64,000 nucleotides of DNA from Tenrec ecaudatus (lineage: Eukaryota > Chordata > Mammalia > Afrosoricida > Tenrecidae), in assembly GCF_050624435.1 (NCBI RefSeq), contig NC_134540.1:107227739-107291738 (forward strand). Direction: 5' to 3'. The notes under the pieces are model-generated. The model was not told the origin of the DNA. It did no database searches and was given only the letters and a program-made list of their open reading frames with translations. This document shows, piece after piece, positions 34,827 through 45,099 of this stretch. Each line of letters begins with the position of its first letter. Within the stretch, counting starts at the first letter, position 1. The translations under genes and the position numbers were made by a program.

Positions 34827-35720
34827 TGCGCCCAGAGCAACAACTCCGGCGCCGCGCTCCCCACTCCGCGGGGACAACGCCCCCTACCTTCCGCCCCGCC
34901 TTCCGCCCCTGCCCGAGCTCGGGACGCGCCGTGCGGAACGCGGTGACGGCACAGCGCCCCCGGAGGCCGGAGGCCGGAGCGCAGGCGCCGGCGGGACCGG
35001 AAGCGGAAGGCGGCGGCGTCGGGCAGACGCGGCGCGAGAGCGGCGGTGGCGGTGCCCTGTCCCTGCGGGCCGACCGTTTCTCTCAGGCCAGCTCGCGCTC
35101 CCGGCCCTGCCCGGCCCTGCCCTACCTGCTCTGCGGACCGGCCAGGGCCTCTTGCCCGCTCCGGGGGCTGCGATGCTATGACTTTAAAACTATGGCCTCC
35201 CTCCTCTCCGACATTACCTCTACGGACGATTAATGTGGAAGGATCCGGCAGGGAGAGCTGATCAACCTGCCCGCGAGGCCGCGCGCACAGAGCCTCGTTT
35301 TCCACTGGGATGGATTTCTGAAGAATTCCCCGCAATTCTAAATCAGGACCCCGGGCAGTCATTCTATTAGTGCTGGTTCGATGACCTTGTACGCTGACTG
35401 GGGTTCTCCCCGGCCCGGCTGCGTTTTAGGTTCCCAGAATTGGGGAAGAAGGCAGCCGCCTGATGGGCCTCTGCCAACCGCATCCCCTCCACAGTGTAGA
35501 CTGAGGGTTTGGGGGAAAGTGGGAAGGAAGTCCCCAAGTGTTGGGGTCTCCAAGGACAGTCCTAGATGCCTCCCGCTACCTTCCTGCTTCCCACCCCCCA
35601 GGCCCGTGGCACTGGCCCTGCGCCTCCTTCCCTTCGCAGAGCATCCTACGGTGCTGGGTTTGACATCCCGGACCGCTTGGCTCCACGGCGATCTCGGGGT
35701 CGGTCTATAAAATGAAGCTG
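34220..35720. promoter_or_regulatory. SPRYD7: CpG island and likely SPRYD7 promoter
   Basis: Base composition changes sharply to GC-rich with dense CpG, densest about 34740-35180, covering exon 1 and the presumed transcription start. No TATA box is evident, as usual for housekeeping CpG-island promoters. Long open frames on both strands here (for example 34229-35233 plus, 34760-35362 minus, 35359-35793 minus) come from GC content and show no recognisable domain. Confidence 0.75.
34721..34826 (-). CDS. SPRYD7: SPRYD7 coding exon 1
   Basis: Encodes residues 1-35 (MAASVFCC... to ...LDTQHM) plus the first base of Gly36. The start is the ATG at 34824-34826. An in-frame ATG lies 17 codons upstream (34875-34877), but the family protein begins MA-S-CCLRCC, so the downstream ATG is preferred. 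The donor is G|GTGAGG at 34715-34720. The exon lies in the CpG island. The cysteine-rich N-terminus (C7, C8, C11, C12) is visible. Confidence 0.94.
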
Positions 35721-35759
35721 GATCGGGAGCCTCCATTCCCAAATCAGGTTTACATTTTT

Positions 35760-36270
35760 TGTTTTCCCAGTACTTTAAAAAAAAAATAAACATTTCATTG
35801 GGAGCTCATGTAGATAAGAGTCCCATCAAGAAGTATTGTACAATTCTGCCACAATCCGGTTCAAAACCAAATCAGTTTTGCATCTAAAAGCTTTTCAAGT
35901 GCTGAGAAATGGAACACAAAATGCCCACTTACTAGGTAACAAGTTCCTGTATACAACTTTGTAATATCCTGAGTACAATGATCTCTTAGGGCGGATTTTG
36001 TTCACAGAGTACTTGTTCAGGAGTTTCTTCAGGTTCTTGGGTCTCTTTTCAGCCCATAAAAATATACACAGAAAGCAACAAGTGTCTGTATTTTGAGATT
36101 TGCTTCCTCTAAGGTAATGTTCTCTGAACTGATTGAGGATAGACACCCCACATCCCTGCCTAGACTTTCTTGGTCTTCATTTTACATCATTTTTTCTTTC
36201 ACTGAAAACCTTAATCATTAGGCTTGAGAATTAATTGTTTTGGGAAAGAGGGAGGAAATTGATTCGAATG
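35760..36270. other. Upstream flank of SPRYD7, nothing recognised
   Basis: Base composition returns to AT-rich at about 35750. The start (CATTTCATTGGGAGCTCATG, 35790) may be a short L1 tail in antisense. Nothing else is clear. Confidence 0.4.
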
Positions 36271-36287
36271 TTGGAGAAAACATTTTT

Positions 36288-36837
36288 TTTTATTTTTTTA
36301 TTTTAACAATTTTTTGGGGCTCATATAATTCTTTTCACAGTTCATACATATACATACATCAATTGTATAAAGCACATCTGTACAGTCTTTTCCCTAATCA
36401 TTTTTTTCTCTTTTCTTCTTTTACATTTTATTAGGGACTCATACAACTCTTAGCACAATCCATACATATACATACATCAATTGTATAAAGCACATCCTCA
36501 CATTCCCTGCCCCAATCATTCTCAAGGCATTTGCTCTCCACTTAAGCCCCTTGCATCAGGTCCTCTTTTTTTTTCCCCTCCCTCCCCAGTCCCCCCTCCC
36601 TCATATGCCCTTGGTAATTTATACATCGTTATTTTGTCATATCTTGCCCTATCCGGAGTCTCCCTTCCCCCCTTCTCTGCTGTCCCTCTCCCAGGGAAGA
36701 GGTCACATGTGGATCCTTGTAATCAGTTCCCCCTTTCCAACCCACTCACCCTCCACTCTCCCAGCATCGTCCCTCACACCCTTGGTCCTGAAGGTATCAT
36801 CCACCCTGGATTCCCTGTACCTCCAACCCTCATATGC
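36288..36837 (-). mobile_element. L1 3' end with duplicated terminus; 16-bp TSD
   Basis: The 16-bp target-site duplication TGGAGAAAACATTTTT lies at 36272-36287 and 36838-36853, fixing both ends. Inside are two copies of the L1 terminal segment (36300-36420 and 36422-36530), joined by a pyrimidine-rich linker. The same double end is found at 56690-56916. Confidence 0.85.
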
Positions 36838-36954
36838 TGGAGAAAACATTTTTCTGCTATCAAGTGGCAGCTGAATATATAGCTGCTTGAATATTTTAAT
36901 TGAATTCTTGAAAGATTTCAAGGATTGTTTAAGTACCCTCAAATTGGTACTCAT

Positions 36955-37340
36955 AACCACCTTGGTATAACCGAATGTCCTGGTCCTGTGCCATCCTCAC
37001 AATTGTTGTGTTTGATCCCGTAACCGTGGCCACTGTGTCAGTCCATCCCCTGAGGGTCCTCTTTATTGATGACCTTCTACTTGACCGCGTAAGATGTTTC
37101 TTTTTCCCCAGGGACTAGTCTCTCCTAATAACATGCCTTAAGAATGTGTAAAGAGGTATTCCTACCCTCGCTTCTAAGGAGAATTCTAGCAGTATGTCCT
37201 CCAAGAGAGATGTTTGTTTTTCTGGCAGTCCATGGTACTTTCAATATTCTTTGCCAAAACTAGAATTCAAATACATCAGTGACCCTCCCATCTTCCTTAT
37301 TCATTGTCCAATTTTCATATGCATATAAGGTAGCTGAAAT
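36955..37340 (-). pseudogene. RTE 3' end fragment
   Basis: CCTGTGCCATCCTCACAATT, CCACTGTGTCAGTCCATCCC, TCTTTTTCCCCAGGGACTAG and CAGTCCATGGTACTTTCAAT are the antisense C-terminal RTE coding region. It is the mirror of 55.8-57.07 kb. Confidence 0.7.
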
Positions 37341-37439
37341 ACTATGACTTGGTCAGTCCACCCTTGTTCTCAAAGTGACATCTTTGCTCAACACTTGAAA
37401 CACTTGGAAAAGATCCTTGTGCAGGTTTGCTAAAACAAT

Positions 37440-37900
37440 GTGTCAGTTTGTTATCCTCTGGATGTCCCTGGCCTCGTGTCCCATGTCATTTCAAAGACTC
37501 AGAGTCATGGCCCTAATTCAGTAGGAAAGTACTACAAAGGCATAGCTCACTCAGCCAAGCATTTATATCAAAGTGAAAGGACATCCTGGAGGGATCTCCA
37601 GTGTGGAGACTGACCCCTGATGGTACAGTGCAGAGATGGTTACTCTACATTTACAACTCTATGATAACTAAGAAAAGGAATATTTGTGATTGTTCTGATA
37701 AGTTTGGGGGCGGGTTGGAAGTGTCATGGCACTCTCCTAGGTAATGGTAAACTGTCATGGCATTAGTGGGTGTGACTTTTATTACAATAGGCAGCAAGTT
37801 TTCTATAAGTCTTCATTTTTAATTTTTCCCCACCATGTATGCTCAAGGTTCGAGAGCGAGGTCTCTAGTCTTTGGATTTTTGGTGTGAGTGAATTATGCA
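37440..37900. other. Unrecognised, perhaps part of the hAT relic
   Basis: No family was recognised. It precedes the hAT C-terminal relic in the same orientation and could hold decayed upstream transposase sequence. Confidence 0.3.
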
Positions 37901-37904
37901 ATTC

Positions 37905-38170
37905 CTAAAAGTATCCAAAGAGCTAAAAATATTGTCACAACAAGTGCTGTAAGTTCAGCAGAAGTGGAAAGGGAATTTTCAAAGAAGAACATAACATGTG
38001 CAGAGAAGAGAAGTCACCTAACATTTTCTAATATGTCAGACGCAATGACTGTTGTCTAATTCATCTACCGCTAAAGGAATCGGATCCTTCTCTTGCAGCG
38101 GAAAGATGCTTACAAGGATAAATCACACAGCCAATGAGGCTCCGACAAGAGGGAAGAATATTGCAGTGAG
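37905..38170 (+). pseudogene. hAT transposase C-terminal (dimerisation) relic
   Basis: The plus frame reads TTSAVSSAEVEREFSKKNIT, then CAEKRSHLTFSNMSDAMTVV and a stop. In the next frame GKMLTRINHTANEAPTRGK. Known: 'SSAEVERGFS' followed by an 'R..L....LSDLM' stretch is the hAT C-terminal dimerisation signature. The copy is broken and 5'-truncated. Its closest class (KIAA1586-like or ZBED-like) is uncertain. Confidence 0.6.
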
Positions 38171-38179
38171 GATGGCAAT

Positions 38180-38775
38180 CAAGAAGCAATACGGGAAGAG
38201 TTTAATGAACAGTTTCATTGTTTTTGTCAGGTATTATTTCATATTCTAAAACTTTCTGATCTTCTAGTTTTGTGTACCTCCTTCATTGTTAACTGAAATA
38301 ATAAGCTACCTTTCAGTATATCATATACCTTTCAGTATATCATTTTTTAATACATAAAATGGTCATTAGGGCAGCAAACCACTTGCTAGATTATTTGAAT
38401 CCCTACACTGGTATGTTACCTATAGAACTTTTCTCTACAGTGACTGGAAGTACAGAGCAGACACAGAGTAAAGGCACATCATTCACGGAGTGTGTCCAGG
38501 CCTGGGAAAGGTCTAAGAAGAGAAGTGGATGGGGGCAGGGGGATGTGTATAGATAGATAGATAATGTTGGAAATTGAAATAGTCTCCTGATCTAGTTTGA
38601 AAAACACAAATAGAATTCTATCAGGGGAAAAAAATCTAGTGAGAAGATAAACTAGAATCTTGTTACTAAAAGTGTCTTAGGTCTTGGTTATTAGTTAAAT
38701 TTGATTCTTATTTGTAGTGTGCATGAGTGGGGGTGTTTTCCACTTCAGAGTACTAACTCTACATTTAACTGTCAA
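38180..38775. other. Unrecognised stretch with short GATA repeat
   Basis: Contains a small tetranucleotide run, ATAGATAGATAGATA, near 38549-38564. A duplicated phrase (TACCTTTCAGTATATCAT) lies at 38309-38345. No gene is seen. Confidence 0.5.
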
Positions 38776-38779
38776 ACCT

Positions 38780-40055
38780 TTCATCACAGGCCCAGTGCTT
38801 TATCCCAGCCCCTTCTCTGATGATCTCTCCTCTCTGTGGTCTTCACTCCTCCCTATACCCAGCTCAATGCGTCCTCCAGCTCACTGCTTCATCTTTCCTC
38901 CCCTGCCCACCCCCGTTTGGTAGCTTCCAAAGCCTATTTCCTTTGTCATGCAAGTTTTTAATCTTAGTTTTTATCCTTACAGTAGTGGTCCCATGCAACA
39001 TTCCTCCTTTTGTGATGCACTGAATTCACTCAGCATAATGTTCTTCAGGTCCATCTGTTATCAATGCATAGTATCCCATGGTGTGCATGTACCAACATTT
39101 CTTTATCCATTCTCCCACTGATGGGTGCTTGAGCTTTTTCCAACTTCTCACTATTGTGAAAGTGCTTCCATGAACATGGGAGTGCATATGTCTATTTGAT
39201 TTATGTCTTTTACTTCTATAGTGGATATATATAGCATAGGTATTGCTGGATCCTATAAAATTAATATTCCTAGTTGTTTGAGGCAGTACCATATTCCTTT
39301 CTACAGTGGATGTACAGGCTTACTGAGCCACCGGCAATGGATGGAATTTCCAATCTCGCTGTACCCTCTCCACCATTTGTTTTCTTTTTAATTGTTCTGG
39401 CATTGTTGGTATCAGGTCATATCTCATTGTTACTTTGATTTGCATCTCTCAGCTAATGATCGTGAGCATTTTTTCATATTTGTTAGCCATTCAGATGCCA
39501 TTTTTAATTAATTGTCAATGTCCTTTTGCCTACTTTTTAATTGGATTGGTTTATTTTTCTTAGAGTTTTCTTGTGTGTTGTGTAGCTGCCAAAGTTTTTG
39601 CCCAGTCTGTGGGTTCTCTTTTTACTCTTTTCATGGAGTCTTTTGATGCACAAAAGTGTGTTATTTTTAGTAGGATCCAGTTATCTATTTTGTCCTCTAC
39701 TCTGCTTCCATGATCGTTGACAGTGTGTCTACACACTGTAATAGGGCCCTTGCGCGGGTCCCTGTTTTTGATGATCTTTACAGCTCTGGGATTTTACATT
39801 TAGGTCTCGGATCCATCCTGAGTTTATCTTTCTACGAGGGGTGAGGTTTCAATCTTCTGCAGATGGAAATCCAATTTGTCAGCACTATTTGTTGAAGAGA
39901 CTATCTCTTTCCATTTAATGGTCCTTTGTTGAAGATCAGTTGCCTGTAGGTGGACGACTTTATTTCTGGGCCTCTATTGTGTTCCGCTGGTCTATGTGTT
40001 TATCATTGTGCCGCTACCATGTCATCTGGGCTACTGTGGCTGTGCTTTGATAGGT
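38780..40055 (-). mobile_element. L1 ORF2/3' fragment
   Basis: Antisense L1 ORF2 words run in order: CTCAGCATAATGTTCTTCAG, ATCCATTCTCCCACTGATGG, TCATATCTCATTGTTACTTT, TTTATCTTTCTACGAGGGGT and TTGAAGAGACTATCTCTTTC. It is about 1.3 kb and 5'-truncated. Confidence 0.75.
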
Positions 40056-40059
40056 CATT

Positions 40060-40535
40060 AACTTTTAGATGCACTTACCAATATTACGTCAAAATCAACA
40101 CTTGTCTCTGTTAATCCCTGGCTTGTTTTCTCCAACCTTTCTTGTACCCATGCTGGAGCTCAAGCATCCTCCCAGGAGCGTAGATCTGAAGGCAGCACTC
40201 TTAGCCACGGGCTCCTGTTTGGCTGTGTTTGTGCACAGAGAAAGGCGAGGGTGAGTCACCAGTCTTCCTTCCCTAACAGGAGGGCATTGTGTTGTTTTGC
40301 TTGATTTGGGCTCTTGTATGCACCTTTGTGATTATAAATTTACAGAGACAGCAGGCAAGCCCCAGTGACACAGCCCTCGGATTGCATTAGCATGATCTGA
40401 TTTGAGTTTTCTCCATAGACTGAGTTTTCTTTTAAAGATTGGACTTCTGCGTTATATTTCTGTGTCTCCAGTTCTAACTAGCTGGGCCTAGCTCAGAGGA
40501 AATTTTACTTGATTATAATGCTACAGAAGGAAAAA
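40060..40535. other. Intergenic, nothing recognised
   Basis: No family was recognised. Confidence 0.4.
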
Positions 40536-40537
40536 CA

Positions 40538-40660
40538 GCAACGGTTACCTTCAAATTGATTTCAACTCATGAGAACCCCTTGTGTATCAGATTAGAACTG
40601 CTCCCTAGTCTTTTGGAAACTGAAAAATTGTGCTGTGCACCAGGCCTCTAAGAGGTGCCC
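40538..40660 (-). repeat. AfroSINE fragment
   Basis: TACCTTCAAATTGATTTCAA, CTCATGAGAACCCCTTGTGT and TCTTTTGGAAACTGAAAAAT follow the antisense tail and body. Confidence 0.55.
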
Positions 40661-40688
40661 TTTAAAAGGCAAAAGCTACTTCACGTGA

Positions 40689-40702
40689 CCAGTAGAGGGC
40701 AC
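40689..40702 (+). promoter_or_regulatory. Candidate CTCF core motif
   Basis: CCAGTAGAGGGCAC fits the CTCF core CCASYAGRKGGCRS at all 14 positions. A single match in 64 kb is weak evidence of binding. Confidence 0.35.
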
Positions 40703-40709
40703 TCTTGCA

Positions 40710-41360
40710 TCAGTAGAAATACAATTTGCTTTTCTGGGCTTGTGTTTTCTTGATCTTTGCCAGAGAGCTGAGACACTATTTACTCAGGAGACTCTGTACC
40801 GAACATTATGATTAATTCAAAAGGCACAGAAGCAGCTCGGAATCACTTTAAAGAATACTAAGCCGTGCCATCTCTCAAAATCAAACCAAAATAGAAGTTT
40901 TACTTGTTCACTCTTTTTAAAAACATTTCATTCGAGTTGGAAAATTCCTTACTCTCACTTGACAAACTTTTTCATCTAACAGAACCACCTTGTTCTTCAG
41001 AGAAGGAAAGTGAGGTTTGTGAAGCCAGTCCTTCAGTCTCTTCAAGATTTAGATACAGAAAAATGATACTCCTTCCGCTCAAAATGGAGTCTTAGGCTTG
41101 TTGAAAACAGGAGAAGTGACTACTGTGTACTTAGAGAAATGAATGTTTTGTGGACCATTTGTTTCTTTTGTGTGTGGCATTTTTACATCAGCACTTTTTG
41201 ACTGGAAACAGCTTGGCCAAAACTCTGTCACACGATTATGCTATCTATTAAAACAAAATTTAATTTGGGGGGAGGGGAGGCGGGACTAAAGCACTTTGGA
41301 CTCAGGACCCTACTGCTCCTACTCCTTGTGTGTTTACATGCCCCCCTCCCCTTCTAGAGA
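40710..41360. other. Intergenic, nothing recognised
   Basis: No repeat or gene was recognised. A G-rich run, GGGGGGAGGGGAGGCGGG, lies near 41268-41285. Confidence 0.4.
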
Positions 41361-41364
41361 GAGC

Positions 41365-41555
41365 ATAGATGACCTTGGCCTATCCAGCCTCTCTGGGTTT
41401 GAATCCCAATTTGTCATTTATTAGGTGAGAGTGTAAGCAATAGCTTCACCTCTGTGCCTGCCTTTCCTCATCTTCAAACGGGGATGGTTTTGAGGATTAA
41501 ATAAGGTAATGTTTGTAAAGCTCTTAGACATACTCTGTATATAAAAAAGTGCTGT
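41365..41555 (+). repeat. MIR, well preserved
   Basis: CTCTGGGTTTGAATCCCAAT, CTCTGTGCCTGCCTTTCCTC, TTTTGAGGATTAAATAAGGT and GTAAAGCTCTTAGACATAC run in MIR order. Confidence 0.85.
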
Positions 41556-41654
41556 CTACTAAATAAAATTTTAGAAAGATACTATTTTAATGATAGTATG
41601 GACAACATTCCAAGGCTACTCTTTAAACGATTGGAAAAAGCACTAAACAAAATC

Positions 41655-41860
41655 CAAATTCTTTGCCACTGAGTTGACTGCAACTCATAGCATCTCTACC
41701 AGAATCTGTGCGGCACACATTCAAGCGGTGCGTCTTCGAGTAGGGCACCATTATATTGGACTCTGGCAGGCTAGAGATTTGCTTGCTATGCAACACACAT
41801 GCTGCCCTTGTTGGCTAAGATGGAAATTAGTCTTCTCGCAGGACTTTGACCTGTAATCCC
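41655..41860 (-). repeat. AfroSINE, diverged
   Basis: TTCTTTGCCACTGAGTTGAC and TGCAACTCATAGCATCTCTA mark the tail. The rest is poorly matched. Confidence 0.5.
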
Positions 41861-42044
41861 CCCTTCCAGTTATCATTCTGATATAGCTATGTTTTGCAAA
41901 TTATGATCTCTTCCAGTTTTGCTCCATCAGTCATGACTAAACCAGGCAGAACCAGCTTGAAGCCCTGCTGAGGAGTAAGTGCCCTGAAACAGGACATTAG
42001 AAGAATTCTCCCCTGCAAATCAGGAAGCCAGGCCTCTCAAATTG

Positions 42045-42171
42045 CACTTTATGGAAATCATCTGGTGACCTGGGGAAAATGTAGGTTCTGATTCATTAGG
42101 TCCTGGCGTAGCCTCAGATTCTGCATTTCTAGACAGCATTGATGGTGCTTGTGGGTTTTTGGCCCCACCTT
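42045..42171 (+). mobile_element. MER5-type element
   Basis: GAAATCATCTGGTGACCTGG, GGTTCTGATTCATTAGGTCC and GCCTCAGATTCTGCATTTCT match MER5A order. An L1 end is inserted at its right edge. Confidence 0.65.
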
Positions 42172-42181
42172 AAGAAGTAAT

Positions 42182-42682
42182 CTCAACTATCATGACCCCA
42201 ATTCTACCTTGCAAACCTGGTTAGACCAGAGGATGCACAGCGGTACAGTTGGGATCTGGAAACACAGGGATTCTAGGACAGATGAACCTCTCAGGACCAA
42301 CGGTGAGAGTGGCGACACCGGGAGGGAAGGGGGCGTAGAAATGGGGAACCGATCTCGGGGATCTATATATAACCTCCTCGCTGGGGAATGGGCAACAGGA
42401 AAGTGGGTGAAGGGAGACGCTGGGCAGTGTAAGATAAGATAAAATAATAATTTATAAATGATTAAGGGTTCATGAGGGAGGGGGGAGCAGGGAGGGAAGA
42501 GGAGGGAAAAAAAGGAAAATGAGCTGATTCCAGGAACCCAAGTAGAAGGCAAATTTTGAGAATGACGAGGGCAACGAATGTATAAGTGTGCTTTACTCAG
42601 TTGATGTATGTATGGATTGTGATAAGAGTTGTATGAACCCCAATAAAGTGATTTAAAAAAAAGAATACATTTTTTTTAAAAA
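42182..42682 (+). mobile_element. L1 3' end, 10-bp TSD
   Basis: The target-site duplication AAGAAGTAAT lies at 42172-42181 and 42683-42692. Inside, CTATCATGACCCCAATTCTA, the G-rich GGGAGGGGGGAGCAGGGAGG and AATAAAGTGATTTAAAAAAA show a 5'-truncated member of the local L1 family. A second A-rich run, possibly slippage, follows the tail. Confidence 0.88.
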
Positions 42683-43696
42683 AAGAAGTAATATCTTCTA
42701 GGTTCTAGAATAAAGAAGACTGAGGAAGATCCGTCAGGCACCTAAAGCTTGATTTAAAAAAAATCATTTTCTTGGGAGCTCTTATGGATATTAAAACACC
42801 CCATCATTCAATTAAATCAAGCAGAGTTGTACAATTGCTGCCACCATCATTTTCAACACATTTTCTCCTTGAACTTTTTGATGTCAGCTTCCCTTTATCC
42901 CTCCCCTCCCCCGTCCTGCCCCCCAGGAACCCTTATTATTATTAGTATACTGTATCTTACACCAGCTGATGTATTCGCTCACTTATAATTCTGTTATTCG
43001 CTCCCCTCAAGTGGAGTTATACAATCGTCATTGCTATCGGCTCCCTCTCGCTCCCACCCTGGTCCCACACGCTCAGGGAATCATCTCTTCCATTACTATT
43101 TCTGAAGGGTTTACCTGTCTTGAATTTCATGCGTCAAATGATCTTAATTATACAGATGAACATACACAGGTCTCACAAGATTAATGAGGGGAAACTAAGA
43201 CCAGAATAGAAAGGGGAGGGAATATTAAAGAACTAGAGGACTAAAGAACTGGTTACATGGTTCATCAGTGCTATACTGCACCCTGGATATATCACCCCTT
43301 CTGTGTGGTCCATTTGTGAGGGACTGCCAAATTGTATGGCAAGTGGATTTGGGGGTCTCAATTTTGCTTACGCTTCACATCAATTTGATTGCTTGTTTTT
43401 GAATTTCTGATGCCTGTTCCCATCAACACCTCGTGATCACACAGGCTGCTGTGCTTCTTCCATGTGGGCTTTGTTGCCTCCCTGCTTGATGGCTGCTTGT
43501 TTACCTTCAAGCCTTTAAGACTCCAGACACTCTATCTTTGAATAACTGGGCACCATCAGCTTTCTTCACATTAGCTTTGCACCCATTTTTCTGCTGCGAT
43601 AGTGTCAGGAAGGTGAGTATCATACACTGTCACATTATTAGAACAAAACATTCTTGTATTGAGGTAAGATTTAAGTAGAGGTCCAAAGTCCATCTG

Positions 43697-43762
43697 CATA
43701 TATATATATATATTTATATATTTACATATATACATATCTATATTTCTACCTACATATATAAA
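43697..43762. repeat. AT-rich microsatellite
   Basis: TATATATATATATTTATATA and similar words. Low complexity at the left edge of the LTR-like insertion. Confidence 0.7.
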
Positions 43763-43775
43763 TTTTTACTTTATT

Positions 43776-44333
43776 TGTGTTAGTCTGGGTACACTAGAGA
43801 AACAAATCCAGAGACACTCATGTGTATGAGAAAGAGGTTTATATACAAGAGCAATTGAATATTGAGAACACATTCCAGTCCAGTCCAGATCAAGTCCATA
43901 AGTCTGATATTAATCTATAAAGTTCTCTTCAGACTCATGAAGCACATGCAATAATGCCGAATGCAGGAAGATCACAGGCCAGTGGGTGGGAAGTCTTGTG
44001 GATATAGTGGCAGTGGAAGCATCTCAGCACTGGCAGGGGTCTCCACGTGGCTTCTCCAGCTCTCAGAGCTCTGGTTGCATCAGGGTAAGTCCATGTGGCT
44101 TCTCAGGGATGTCTCGAAGGGCGTGAGCCTTATCAGTTGAGAGTCCCCAAGGGAGTGAGCATAGAGAGAGTGTGTCTTCCACATCCGGGGAGGAAATACC
44201 GGAGTTCCCAGAATCCGCAGGGAAGGCAATGCCCACACAGAGACCTCATAGGCTATACAATGATTGACAGGCTGGACTCCACCGCTTCGCTCGTAATCCT
44301 CTCAAATTGACAACGGATTATATAACTACCACA
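43776..44333. mobile_element. LTR-like element, 558 bp
   Basis: Begins TGTGTTAGTCTGGGTACACT and ends ATATAACTACCACA. The flanking 5-mers are TTATT (43771-43775) and TTATC (44334-44338), a 4-of-5 match. It is the reverse-oriented relative of 4054-4522. Confidence 0.65.
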
Positions 44334-44798
44334 TTATCCTTTCCTCTTTTTCTTTCCTCCTGCCCCACTATCATGTTAATACATCGTTCACCTCTCTAAT
44401 TCCTCTCGGACACATTTCAGTTGATCAAATATGACCAAGAATGCTGCACCCTTCTCACTGTCAGTTTTAAATCCCTTGCTATTGCCCTGTCCCTGTGGTT
44501 ATTTTCTCATCACTACGCCACTCCATCCCCACCCCACGACGCCTCCTCTCCCTTGCCCACCAAGAACCGTTGGTCCTATTGATTCTTTGGTTATGATCTT
44601 TCCAGTTTCACATTCAAGGTTGTCTTTGAAGATTCCCAGGCAGGTAAAGGATCTATGGAGGAGTTCAACTCTGGAGTGAATAGGGCAATCCAATATCAGG
44701 GATTTCATTGATGAGGCAGATGAAGATGTTAGCAGGAAAACACCTGAGGATCCCCCAAAATAAAAAAAAAAACAATTGCCATGAAATTGACTCATCCT

Positions 44799-44817
44799 AA
44801 AAAAAAAAAAAAAGAAA
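44799..44817 (+). mobile_element. Poly(A)-only insertion between 16-bp direct repeats
   Basis: GAAATTGACTCATCCT occurs at 44783-44798 and again at 44818-44833. Only 19 bases, an A-run plus GAAA, lie between. This is what an L1-mediated insertion truncated inside its poly(A) tail would leave. Confidence 0.6.
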
Positions 44818-44909
44818 GAAATTGACTCATCCTTGCAAAAGGTGATGCAGGAAAATTTCCCCTAGCACCAAGCCCCATGCTCAAAGTAAATAGCTCAATA
44901 AATTACGAA

Positions 44910-44944
44910 ATCGCTTCTCGGCCTTTTGGCTAAGATCAAGTGTA
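44910..44944 (+). pseudogene. RNU2: U2 snRNA 5' fragment (nt 1-35), retro-inserted
   Basis: ATCGCTTCTCGGCCTTTTGG followed by CTAAGATCAAGTGTA is identical to the first 35 nt of U2 snRNA as I know it; the branch-point-pairing region and everything after is missing. Near-perfect 12-bp direct repeats AATTACGAAATC (44901-44912) and AATTATGAAATC (44948-44959) flank it. 3'-truncated, tail-less snRNA copies of this sort are known. It is not a functional U2 gene. Confidence 0.85.
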
Positions 44945-45099
44945 ATCAATTATGAAATCAGTCTGTAAAAAGAAACAACTCTTGGATTGCAGCTAGCAAT
45001 TTGACTATGCTTGCATAAGCCCCTCACATCAAGATCATCTTAAATTCCATGTCATTGGATGAATTACTGATTTATTGATGTTATCGATGCAATTGTCTA

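Larger units (their letters stand above)
42757..44775 (-). mobile_element. Older L1 3' UTR, split by an LTR
   Basis: The antisense 3' end starts AAAATCATTTTCTTGGGAGC. The unit CAAGCCTTTAAGACTCCAGA lies near 43510. After the LTR-like insert the deeper 3' UTR continues (AAGAACCGTTGGTCCTATTG at 44564, equivalent to the GGACCGACAGTTCCGGG site in the long L1). It is more diverged than the other copies. An AT repeat lies at 43697-43760. Confidence 0.7.

Noticed and set aside
34229-35233. 334-codon open frame on the plus strand, the longest in the window
   Set aside because: It lies in the CpG island antisense to SPRYD7 exon 1. The protein is Arg/Gly/Pro-rich with no domain, and other frames here are open too, as expected from high GC.
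34760-35362. 200-codon minus-strand frame overlapping SPRYD7 exon 1 in another frame
   Set aside because: Same GC effect. The SPRYD7 frame is the one supported by the family and by splice sites.
35359-35793. 144-codon minus-strand frame upstream of SPRYD7
   Set aside because: No domain; it lies at the edge of the CpG island.
44910-44944. Functional U2 snRNA gene
   Set aside because: Only nt 1-35 are present; the Sm site and later stems are absent.
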